Shown: one piece after another, positions 26,614 to 33,548 of the stretch | Numbering within the stretch: position 1 is the stretch's first letter | How the letters are laid out: each line of letters starts with the position of its first letter | Assembly: GCF_004341825.1 (NCBI RefSeq) | Contig: NZ_SMAG01000009.1 | Coordinates: 1 to 64,000 of the forward strand | Reading direction: 5' to 3' | Length of the DNA stretch: 64,000 nt | Source of the DNA: Hazenella coriacea | GTDB taxonomy: Bacteria > Bacillota > Bacilli > Thermoactinomycetales > Thermoactinomycetaceae | Position numbers and translations under genes: made by a program | Notes under the pieces: generated by a model | What the model saw: only the letters and a program-made list of their open reading frames with translations | Databases searched by the model: none | Told to the model about the DNA's origin: nothing

Positions 26614-27174
26614 ATGAGTAAACAACGAGAACGAATTATGGTCATGGTAGAAATTGCTATCTTAACAGCACTAGCAGTCGTTTTACACAAGGCTACTCCC
26701 TTTCAGTGGGTATATGGTGGCTCGATATCTTTAGTAATGATCCCCATTGCACTCTTAGCGTTTCGGCGTGGATGGATCGCAGGAGTGATTGCTGGGGGAC
26801 TGACAGGCTTACTATCACTCTTGTTAGGGGGAAGTGTCTATTATCCCCTACAAGTTGTGTTAGATTACCCGTTAGCGTTTGCTTGTTTAGGGCTAGCTGG
26901 CTTGATCCCCGTTCGTACCGATTTAGAAAAAGCTAGCTTGTTAAAACGAACGTTTGCAGCCTTATTTATTGCGGGGGCAGGACGCTTTGTCGCTCATTAC
27001 CTCTCAGGAGTGATTTTCTTTGCTGAATTTGCTCCAAAAGGACAATCGCCTTATATCTATTCGTTGGTTTATAACGGATCTTATATTTTACCTGAAATCA
27101 TTATTACTTTTATTGTTATGCTTCCAATCTTATGGGGGGCTCCCCATTTGGTTCAAAAATCTCGAACCATGTAG
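26614..27174 (+). CDS. thiT: ECF-type thiamine transporter substrate-binding subunit ThiT
   Basis: A 186-aa membrane protein of the ThiT/YuaJ family with six predicted helices. The characteristic stretch PFQWVYGGSISLVMIPIALLAFRRG holds residues that line the thiamine pocket in known structures, and YYPLQVVLDYPLAF is also typical. It needs the shared ECF energising module (EcfA/A'/T), which is not in this window. GGAGGAGAG lies before the ATG. Twelve bases downstream is thiN, so imported thiamine would be pyrophosphorylated at once. No TPP riboswitch is seen upstream. Confidence 0.92.
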   Translation: MSKQRERIMVMVEIAILTALAVVLHKATPFQWVYGGSISLVMIPIALLAFRRGWIAGVIAGGLTGLLSLLLGGSVYYPLQVVLDYPLAFACLGLAGLIPVRTDLEKASLLKRTFAALFIAGAGRFVAHYLSGVIFFAEFAPKGQSPYIYSLVYNGSYILPEIIITFIVMLPILWGAPHLVQKSRTM

Positions 27175-27186
27175 GATGGGTTAGTC

Positions 27187-27849
27187 ATGAAAAATGTAGA
27201 AAGAGTTTTTATTGTAGCTGGAGGAGAATTGAGCGATTCAGACTTTAGAAGCTACAGAAAAAATAGAGATACTTTGATTGCCGCTGATGGAGGAGCACAA
27301 GCTTGTATCAGCCTAGGATATCGACCTGATCTTGTTGTGGGTGACTTTGATACCACAGGTGCTACATACATGGAAACTCTTCAATCACAACAGATTCCAT
27401 TTCGACTATTGCCTGTAGAGAAAGCGCATACAGATACTCATATGGCGATTGAGGAAGCTTTACGTTTCCACCCAAGAGAAATTTATATTTTGGGTGCATT
27501 GGGTGGGGCTCGCTTTGATCATATGATCGCTAATATTGGATTACTAGAGTGGATTGCTACACGGAAGGTGGATGCTTTTTTACTCCATCAGACGAATCGC
27601 ATCCGTTTATTGATTGGACCTACAACCGTACAGATCCCAAAAGAAACTTACCATTACCTTTCGATTCTCCCCGTATCTAAAGAAGTAGAAGGAGTTCAAA
27701 CCGACGGATTCCTCTACCCCTTACACCAAGAAACTTTATATAGAGGAGAAACTCGGGGAGTTAGTAACGAATGGGCTAGAGAAACCGCTTCCATCACCTT
27801 TACAAATGGAATTTGCTTAGTGATTGAGAGTAATGATCAAACTAATTAA
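27187..27849 (+). CDS. thiN: thiamine pyrophosphokinase
   Basis: Converts thiamine to thiamine pyrophosphate with ATP; 220 aa. Motifs: VAGGEL, IAADGGAQACISLGYRPDLVVGDFDTTG (nucleotide and metal binding), KAHTDTHMAIEEAL and LGALGGARFDHMIANI. It lies at its conserved place between rpe and spoVM, here joined by the thiamine transporter gene, forming a salvage pair. Confidence 0.95.
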   Translation: MKNVERVFIVAGGELSDSDFRSYRKNRDTLIAADGGAQACISLGYRPDLVVGDFDTTGATYMETLQSQQIPFRLLPVEKAHTDTHMAIEEALRFHPREIYILGALGGARFDHMIANIGLLEWIATRKVDAFLLHQTNRIRLLIGPTTVQIPKETYHYLSILPVSKEVEGVQTDGFLYPLHQETLYRGETRGVSNEWARETASITFTNGICLVIESNDQTN

Positions 27850-27983
27850 GCAAGGTGCTCCAATCATAAATTCTTCTCATGTTCTAGGGACACATCGTTC
27901 TCTATAGAATATAAATAAGTGAAGACACGATGGATGTATGGCTCAAAGTCGTGCTGACCAACTGGGGTAAGGGGTGAATCGGG

Positions 27984-28067
27984 GTGAAGTTTTATACCAT
28001 CAAGCTTCCGAAGTTCCTCGGTGGGGTGGTAAAAGTTCTAATTAGTGCTTTTAGCAAAAAAGAATAG
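27984..28067 (+). CDS. spoVM: stage V sporulation protein M
   Basis: A 27-residue protein, MKFYTIKLPKFLGGVVKVL followed by ISAFSKKE, aligning directly with the 26-residue B. subtilis SpoVM (KFYTIKLPKFLGG identical). SpoVM is an amphipathic helix that recognises the convex outer forespore membrane and recruits SpoIVA to start coat assembly. The GTG start at 27984 is six bases after AAGGGGTGA. Its location after thiN is the conserved one. A 9-base inverted repeat links codons 13-16 with the bases just after the stop codon. Confidence 0.94.
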   Translation: MKFYTIKLPKFLGGVVKVLISAFSKKE

Positions 28068-28191
28068 ACCACCCCATGGAGAATTTTTGGGGAAGTGTTA
28101 AGAAGGGAAACGGCTTGTCTAATCCTTCATAATTATATGCAGTGAAAAAGTGATATAGAAAAAGTAAAAAGGATTTTAGTTCAATCGAATG

Positions 28192-28232
28192 AGCCTAGTA
28201 GAGGATCAAGTAAGACCTCAACTAGGCTTTTT
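28192..28232 (+). terminator. terminator downstream of spoVM
   Basis: AGCCTAGT-A-GAGG (28192-28204) pairs with CCTC-A-ACTAGGCT (28216-28228) around an A/A mismatch, followed by TTTTT. Confidence 0.82.
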
Positions 28233-28573
28233 GGTGATGTTTAAGACGAAAAAAGAATAATCTGATGCTTCTTAGAAAATTATTTACTTGACTTGATTAA
28301 AGATACTTGAAGTAGTTGGAGACATTTTTTTATCCGATAAACCAAGGAGGGAGATGTTTCGCTAGCGAGTGACTTTTGCGAACGCAATCGAGAGTGAGGC
28401 AGAGAAGCAACAACCTGATCGGATCGTTCCAAATGTGACTAAAATAGCTCAGATAAAGTTTTTTATATAAATGATTCAATAGTACCTTGCAATGTTTTAT
28501 AGTCGGTGTTAATATATAATCAATAGACAGTACCTTTTAATGCTTTGTACCTTGCGGAGAATTGGGTGATCCT
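28233..28573. other. leader region of the PadR operon
   Basis: AT-rich sequence with a strong ribosome site and ATGTTTCGCTAG at 28344-28365 (an ORF stopped after three codons but open again to 28470), two copies of an AGTACCTT-type repeat, and a TATAAT. See the separate operator entry; no recognisable gene. Confidence 0.5.
28481..28550 (+). promoter_or_regulatory. PadR-type operator repeats around the -10 element
   Basis: AGTACCTTGCAATGTTTTAT (28481-28500) and AGTACCTTTTAATGCTTTGT followed by AC (28529-28550) are two related copies. The second is an imperfect dyad, GTACC...GTAC. They flank a perfect TATAAT (28515-28520). Spacing and symmetry fit autorepression by the PadR protein encoded directly downstream. 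Confidence 0.5.
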
Positions 28574-28903
28574 ATGAATGTTCAATTTAAGAAAGGAGTT
28601 CTTACCCTATGCGTCATGGTTCTTACCAAAAATAAAGATCGTTATGGGTATGAATTAGTAGATCGAATATCTGAAAAGTTTTTGATTGCAGAAGGTACGA
28701 TCTATCCTTTATTGAGACGCTTAACCAAAGAAGGTTATTTTACGACTTATCTTGTTGAATCTACGGGAGGCCCTCCCAGAAAATACTACCAACTAACTGA
28801 ACTGGGGCAAAAGTATCTGATGGAATTAATTGAGGAATGGAAAATGTTTTCTGTAGCAGTAGACCAGCTAATTAAGGAGGGATTAGATTATGAACAAAGT
28901 TGA
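28574..28903 (+). CDS. PadR-family transcriptional regulator
   Basis: A 109-aa winged-helix repressor. [32 protein letters not shown] is the usual PadR opening, followed by [40 protein letters not shown] (recognition helix and wing). The frame starts with a TTG at 28562, but the ATG at 28574 behind GGGTGAT matches family starts. The gene overlaps the following DUF1700 gene by 14 bases. This PadR/DUF1700/DUF4097 trio recurs in Firmicutes and is generally linked to envelope stress; its signal here is unknown. Confidence 0.9.
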   Translation: MNVQFKKGVLTLCVMVLTKNKDRYGYELVDRISEKFLIAEGTIYPLLRRLTKEGYFTTYLVESTGGPPRKYYQLTELGQKYLMELIEEWKMFSVAVDQLIKEGLDYEQS

Positions 28904-29441
28904 ATTTATGAATGCACTGAAACAACAGTTACAAAAGATCCCTGAACAGGAACGAGCGGAAATTTTGGTTGATTATGAAGAGCATTTTCGACATGGATTA
29001 GAGAATGGGAGAACGGAAGCTGAAATCGCTCGTTCGCTGGGAAGCCCGAAGGAGATTGCTAAAGAGTTAATTACGGATTACTTTCTTGTCCAAGCCAAAA
29101 CGAAAAATTCATTCCCCAGTCTCACACGTGCGATTTTTGCATCACTGGGGTTAGGTTTTTTAAACCTCGTTTTTGTATTAGGTCCATTCATCGGTTTAGT
29201 TGGAGTTATGTTTTCTTTTTATGCGGTAGCTGTGTCTTTACTAGTCGTTCCACTTGCCTCGCTTGCTTCTCTCATCTGGGTATCTTCACTTCCAGAAGCT
29301 ATTTTTAACCTATCAGTAGGATTGGTTTGTACAGGATTGGGCTTGCTGTTGTGGATCGGGATGAATCGTGTCACTCGTTTCGTTTTTCATTGGTTTATCC
29401 GCTATGTAGAGTCTAACCTCAAGTTCATAAAAGGAGAATAG
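28890..29441 (+). CDS. DUF1700 (HAAS-domain) membrane protein
   Basis: A 183-aa protein. The N-terminal HAAS helices ([29 protein letters not shown], then [12 protein letters not shown]) precede three to four hydrophobic segments (about 70-165) ending in a basic C-terminus. The HAAS domain is often found next to PadR regulators and may contact them. TAAGGAGGG lies before the ATG, which sits within the padR 3' end, so translation is coupled. Function is unknown beyond family membership. Confidence 0.88.
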   Translation: MNKVEFMNALKQQLQKIPEQERAEILVDYEEHFRHGLENGRTEAEIARSLGSPKEIAKELITDYFLVQAKTKNSFPSLTRAIFASLGLGFLNLVFVLGPFIGLVGVMFSFYAVAVSLLVVPLASLASLIWVSSLPEAIFNLSVGLVCTGLGLLLWIGMNRVTRFVFHWFIRYVESNLKFIKGE

Positions 29442-29443
29442 TG

Positions 29444-30313
29444 ATGAAGTCTATTATTAAAATTTCCTTAATCATGATCATAGTCGGTCTCATCGGAATT
29501 TCCAGTCTATTATATATCCTAGGATGGGATGGAATTGGTGGTGTAGTAGGAAAAGATGTTATTGAACAAAAACAAATCGATGGAAAAGAAATCAACCAAG
29601 TTAAGATTAACTCTAAGCTTTCTAATATCAATATTTATCCAAGCCCCAATGATCAAATTGAGTTGAAGTTAGAGGGAACAGTTAATCAAAAAGCAGACAT
29701 AGATTTTCAAGTATCAGCAGAAAACCATCAATTATCTATAACTGTAGATTATATAAATAAATTTCCAATGTCTTTTAAATTGTCCCACCTAAATCTGGAT
29801 GTCTATTTACCTGAAAAGGTATATGATTCGGTGAATATAAAATCTGATATTGGGGAAATCTCTATCGACCAAAAATTGTTGGCTAAAAAGTTAGAATTAA
29901 AATCGGACATTGGGGAGATTGAAGTTGATGAATTTGAAGGTGACGAGCTGATTTGCACTTCTAACCTGGGTGATATGAAGCTAAAAAAGATTAATGCTTC
30001 CTTTGATATCAAAACGGAAACGGGAAGTGTTGATATGAACTCGGTTAGTAGTTTGAAAAATAATAATAAAATCAAGACTCAATTGGGAAATGTGAATGTT
30101 GAGTTATCAGGGGAGCCGAAATCATTAGGATTAGATCTTTCGACGGAGTTAGGGGAGATCGAAACTGACTTCATGGTTCATACAAAAACAAGTGGGAAAA
30201 ATGCTTCTCCTATAGGGGGTTCGCTTCAAGGGTTGGTAGGTGAAAAAGTAGAGAATGCACCCACACTTACGGTTAGTACTGAATTAGGGGATATTTCGAT
30301 CGAAAAAAAATAA
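29444..30313 (+). CDS. DUF4097-family protein with repeated beta-strand motif
   Basis: A 289-aa protein with one N-terminal membrane anchor (about 5-25, IIKISLIMIIVGLIGISSLLYILGW region) and an outside domain expected to be a beta-solenoid. The repeat is easy to see: SDIGEISI, SDIGEIEV, SNLGDMKL, TETGSVDM, TQLGNVNV, TELGEIET and TELGDISI at 20-35-residue steps. ATG at 29444 is six bases after AAGGAGA; the GTG at 29441 overlaps the preceding stop. Together with PadR and DUF1700 it forms one operon. It is LiaG-like in style, but no target is known. Confidence 0.85.
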   Translation: MKSIIKISLIMIIVGLIGISSLLYILGWDGIGGVVGKDVIEQKQIDGKEINQVKINSKLSNINIYPSPNDQIELKLEGTVNQKADIDFQVSAENHQLSITVDYINKFPMSFKLSHLNLDVYLPEKVYDSVNIKSDIGEISIDQKLLAKKLELKSDIGEIEVDEFEGDELICTSNLGDMKLKKINASFDIKTETGSVDMNSVSSLKNNNKIKTQLGNVNVELSGEPKSLGLDLSTELGEIETDFMVHTKTSGKNASPIGGSLQGLVGEKVENAPTLTVSTELGDISIEKK

Positions 30314-30667
30314 TCAAGTGGCTACTCCTTCAGTTGTTTGAAATAGGTAATAGTGAAGTAAAGTTACGTGCACAGTTGATTCAAAAGCAAAGATATCTTT
30401 TCGAAGATCTGTGGAAAATCATCGATAATCCAGATCCATTGATGATAAAAATCACTGTGCACTTTTTCTGATAGGAGGACGTAAGCGGATAGATTTGAAG
30501 GGGGTGAATTGAATTGTAGCCCTGACTTTGATGATCTGGATGATTTAAATATTATTGGCAGAATGCTCAGGAACAAAGTGTAGATGGTTCCTGAAAAAAT
30601 TTCTCGACTACCTGTTATTGCTTGGTACTATGTATAGTTAGTAAAGATCAATGGAGGAGGAACATCA
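30314..30667. other. intergenic region between the PadR operon and the hydrolase gene
   Basis: Contains the branched terminator-like element (30368-30467), a 24-codon TTG-start frame behind GGGGGTGA (30509-30583, unsupported by any homology), and TATAGT at 30633-30638 as a possible -10 for the next gene, with no good -35. Confidence 0.5.
30368..30467 (+). terminator. terminator-like three-way-junction RNA after the DUF4097 gene
   Basis: The closing stem pairs 30368-30381 with 30450-30462 (13 pairs, one bulged T) and runs straight into TTTTT (30463-30467). Inside are a hairpin with a TTCG loop (30393-30410) and a 9-bp hairpin (30418-30446). The U-run suggests transcription termination of the PadR operon, but the branched inside is unusual for a terminator. 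Confidence 0.55.
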
Positions 30668-32575
30668 ATGTTAAAGAAGATATTTGCCTGTATATTGATG
30701 AGTTTGATGATTTTTTATGTTGTCCCCCTAGCATCCTTGGCCGAAGGGAACCATGAGCCACAAATCACCTCTGAAGGATTACAAAAATTTGTAGATGATT
30801 CATTTAAAAAAGGAATGGAGAAGCATCATGTTCCTGGAGCGATTGTCTCTATTGTGAAAGATGGAAAAGTCCAGTTAGTTGATGGTTATGGGTATGCAGA
30901 TCTTGAGCAGAAAAAGCCTGTTGTTGGAGAGACAACAGTGTTTCGGGTGGGCTCCATTTCTAAAGCATTTGCAGCAACTGCAACTATGCAATTAGTGGAT
31001 CAAGGGAAGTTGGATCTGCACCAAGATATCCAATCCTACATATCTTCCTATCAAATAGAGAAATCTTATCAACAGCCCATCACTTTACATCATTTGCTGA
31101 CGCATACTGCTGGTTTAGATGAATGGTTGCATGCTCTTCAGACTACCGATGAAAAGCAATTAGGTACATCGGGGGAGTATCTTGCACACTCTTTTCCAAA
31201 GCGGATCTATCCACCTGGAGTTCAAGCACAATATAGTAATCATGGATTGGGTATGGTAGGAGGTGTGATTGAGGAAAGAACAGGGAAGTCATTTGAAGAA
31301 TATATGCAACAGTCGATTTTACAACCATTGCAAATGAAGCAAAGTAGCTTTCAATTTAAAGAAAATGTGGTTCCTAATCTAGCCAAAAGCTATCAATATA
31401 CAGGCGTTCAATTTAATCCAATCCAATACGGGCATCCATATGTACCAGCTGCAGGCTCATTAAACACAACAGCACCTAATATGGCTAACTTTATGCTCGC
31501 TCATCTACAAAAAGGGAAGTTTCAGGGTCAGCAAATCATATCAGAAAAGTCTGCCGCTCTGATGCATCAAACTCAATTTACTAAACATCCCCAATTACCA
31601 GGCATAGCTTATGGGCTTTTTGAAGTTAATAAAAATGGGCTACGAGCAATTACACATGGGGGTGGGATCGATGGCTTTCAATCGATGATGTATCTTGTGC
31701 CCGAAAAAGAGCTTGGGATTTTTATTTCTACGAATGGTGGGAGTGGTCATTTACTGATCAACGAGTTTATCGATCAATTTTTTGATCATTATTATCCTGC
31801 AACACAGATGCCTCCACAAAAACAAACAGGAACATCAGTTCAACAATTGAAGTTGTTTGAAGGGACTTACCTTGCCAATCGATATCCGCATCATGGATAT
31901 GGAAAATGGTTGAAATTTTTGGTGGATCAATTATATCGTCATGTAAAAGTTGAAAGTGATGGGAAATTAACTGTTTCTTCTGGAGATGGAAGTGAAGTCA
32001 AACAATTTTATGAAATCGAACAAGGCCTATTCCAAGAAGTAAATGGAAGTGAACGGATTTATTTGATTCAGAAAGACGGGAAAGCTCAGCTTTTTGTGAG
32101 TACTGACCCCTCGGTTACTTTTGATCGATTGGAATGGTATGAGAAGGGAATCTTTACTTCTTCGTTCTTTTTAGTCGCTTTTGGTATATTTTTAATAGCC
32201 AGTCTCTGGTTTGTGATCGGGTGGATGATTCGTAAATGGAGAAAAACAGAACGTCAACCTTTGCTATCTTTGTTCCGTTTTGTAGCTTGGGTGATGAGTG
32301 TGATCCATGTTGTCTTTTCAGTTACCACTCTTTATTTTATCTCAGGTCTACAAATTGTAAATGGATTTCCAGCTTGGTATAACCAAGTGATCTGCTCTTT
32401 ACCTTTCATCTCTTTTTTCCTAGCCATCTGGTTAGTTATTCTTCTTTGGAAAATGCATCAAGCAAAGATTGGAAAATGGTGGGTGAAAGTAACCTACTTT
32501 ATATTCGTTTTTTTGGGGATCATCACTCCACTTTGTCTATATTACTGGAATTTCTTGAGCATTCATTTTTCTTGA
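30668..32575 (+). CDS. serine hydrolase of the class C beta-lactamase/PBP4* family with C-terminal membrane helices
   Basis: A 635-aa exported protein. Signal peptide (about 1-25), then a beta-lactamase-related domain with nucleophile Ser96 in SISK (SxxK, Lys99), Tyr189 in YSN and His330-Gly-Gly as the third motif. A spacer domain (about 390-490) leads to four hydrophobic segments (about 495-630) and a short tail. Such proteins are D-amino acid-specific peptidases, esterases or penicillin-binding proteins rather than proven resistance enzymes. ATG at 30668 follows GGAGGAGG. It is a single gene with a strong terminator. Confidence 0.88.
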   Translation: MLKKIFACILMSLMIFYVVPLASLAEGNHEPQITSEGLQKFVDDSFKKGMEKHHVPGAIVSIVKDGKVQLVDGYGYADLEQKKPVVGETTVFRVGSISKAFAATATMQLVDQGKLDLHQDIQSYISSYQIEKSYQQPITLHHLLTHTAGLDEWLHALQTTDEKQLGTSGEYLAHSFPKRIYPPGVQAQYSNHGLGMVGGVIEERTGKSFEEYMQQSILQPLQMKQSSFQFKENVVPNLAKSYQYTGVQFNPIQYGHPYVPAAGSLNTTAPNMANFMLAHLQKGKFQGQQIISEKSAALMHQTQFTKHPQLPGIAYGLFEVNKNGLRAITHGGGIDGFQSMMYLVPEKELGIFISTNGGSGHLLINEFIDQFFDHYYPATQMPPQKQTGTSVQQLKLFEGTYLANRYPHHGYGKWLKFLVDQLYRHVKVESDGKLTVSSGDGSEVKQFYEIEQGLFQEVNGSERIYLIQKDGKAQLFVSTDPSVTFDRLEWYEKGIFTSSFFLVAFGIFLIASLWFVIGWMIRKWRKTERQPLLSLFRFVAWVMSVIHVVFSVTTLYFISGLQIVNGFPAWYNQVICSLPFISFFLAIWLVILLWKMHQAKIGKWWVKVTYFIFVFLGIITPLCLYYWNFLSIHFS

Positions 32576-32600
32576 AATTCAGTGTGATAGAGAAAGTAAA

Positions 32601-32636
32601 AAAACCTAGTAGCAATGTGGTTCGCTACTAGGTTTT
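32601..32636. terminator. bidirectional terminator between the hydrolase gene and rpmB
   Basis: AAAACCTAGTAGC (32601-32613) pairs perfectly with GCTACTAGGTTTT (32624-32636). A-run before and T-run after make it active on both strands, ending the plus-strand hydrolase gene and minus-strand rpmB. Confidence 0.9.
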
Positions 32637-32668
32637 ATCATGTTTGTGTAATCGAAAAATATCCTCGA

Positions 32669-32857
32669 TTATACACGAGTTACTTTACCGGACTTGAGGG
32701 CACGGGTACTGACATATACACGTTTTGGTTTCCCGTCTACAAGAATCCGTACTTTTTGTACGTTAGCTCCCCATTTTTTTCTGGTTTTGCGGTTGGAGTG
32801 GCTAACTTTGTTGCCGGTAGAACCTTGTTTACCGGTAATAAAGCAACGACGAGCCAT
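32669..32857 (-). CDS. rpmB: large-subunit ribosomal protein L28
   Basis: A 62-aa L28: [29 protein letters not shown] with the C-terminal [17 protein letters not shown]. The frame is open three codons further, but AGGAGGTG sits five to six bases before the ATG at 32857. As in B. subtilis it is transcribed opposite to yloU. It has its own strong promoter at 33031-33059 and a leader of about 165 bases with hairpins. Confidence 0.96.
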   Translation of the reverse strand: MARRCFITGKQGSTGNKVSHSNRKTRKKWGANVQKVRILVDGKPKRVYVSTRALKSGKVTRV

Positions 32858-33024
32858 CTTTCGCACCTCCTATTCATTCGTCCGAACAGTTATGATTTAC
32901 TCCACTTACGAATGGTTGTACTTAAAGAGTGAAACCTTAAACAGAAACACTCTACATTGTAAGCGTCTGTCCATACAGAGTTCATTCATCTTAAAGACCG
33001 ATGCAACGAATAAGTACTAAACAC
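32858..33024 (-). promoter_or_regulatory. structured rpmB leader
   Basis: The minus-strand leader contains an AGAGTG/CACTCT hairpin (32926-32953) and a CATTCGT/ACGAATG stem (32875-32881 with 32908-32914) directly before the ribosome site. Autoregulation by L28 is a guess. Confidence 0.35.
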
Positions 33025-33030
33025 CTGCAC

Positions 33031-33059
33031 ATTGTAGCATACCTAAGAGGGGCTTGCAA
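33031..33059 (-). promoter_or_regulatory. sigma-A promoter of rpmB
   Basis: On the minus strand TTGCAA (33059-33054), a 17-base spacer and TACAAT (33036-33031). Confidence 0.8.
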
Positions 33060-33170
33060 GGAAAATAGGAGTTGAGTAATGATGATGGATGTTATACTTT
33101 TATTCTGTTGGTTGTTATTGTACAATTGTCCTAGTTGAAATGCCTAAGAACCTCTATAGGAGGAATAGAG

Positions 33171-33536
33171 ATGAGTGTAGAAGTATCCACAAACCTTGGA
33201 CAAATCGATGTAGCTGATGAAGTAATCGCTACCATAGCGGGTGTAGCTGCTATGGATTGCTATGGTTTAGTCGGAATGGCTTCCCGTAGCCAATTAAAAG
33301 ATGGAATTACTGAGTTATTAGGACGAGAGAACTTAAGTAAAGGGATTGAAGTTAGAACGGAACATGAAGAGATTTCCATAGACATGTATATCATTGTTGG
33401 TTATGGAACGAAAATCTCTGAGGTCGCCCATAATGTTCAAGCCAAAGTCAAATATACATTGGATCAGATGATTGGATTGAAAGTTAGCCAAGTGAACATT
33501 TTTGTACAAGGTGTTCGTCTGGTTAATGAAGAGTAA
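33171..33536 (+). CDS. yloU: Asp23/YloU-family envelope stress protein
   Basis: A 121-aa DUF322/Asp23 protein: ISTNLGQIDVADEVIATIAGVAA-type opening, YGLVGMASR, and the C-terminal VKYTLDQMIGLKVSQVNIFVQGVRL. It lies 12 bases before the fatty acid kinase gene, the usual pairing in Firmicutes. TAGGAGGAA before the ATG at 33171 settles the start; the frame is open to 33135 without a ribosome site. TACAAT at 33121-33126 and TATACT at 33093-33098 are possible -10 elements with poor -35 spacing. Confidence 0.93.
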   Translation: MSVEVSTNLGQIDVADEVIATIAGVAAMDCYGLVGMASRSQLKDGITELLGRENLSKGIEVRTEHEEISIDMYIIVGYGTKISEVAHNVQAKVKYTLDQMIGLKVSQVNIFVQGVRLVNEE

Positions 33537-33548
33537 GGGGGAACACTG

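Noticed and set aside
30668-32575. Beta-lactamase resistance gene
   Set aside because: The SxxK/YxN/HGG motifs are shared with many D-peptidases and esterases; the four C-terminal helices and lack of a resistance context argue against naming it a resistance enzyme.
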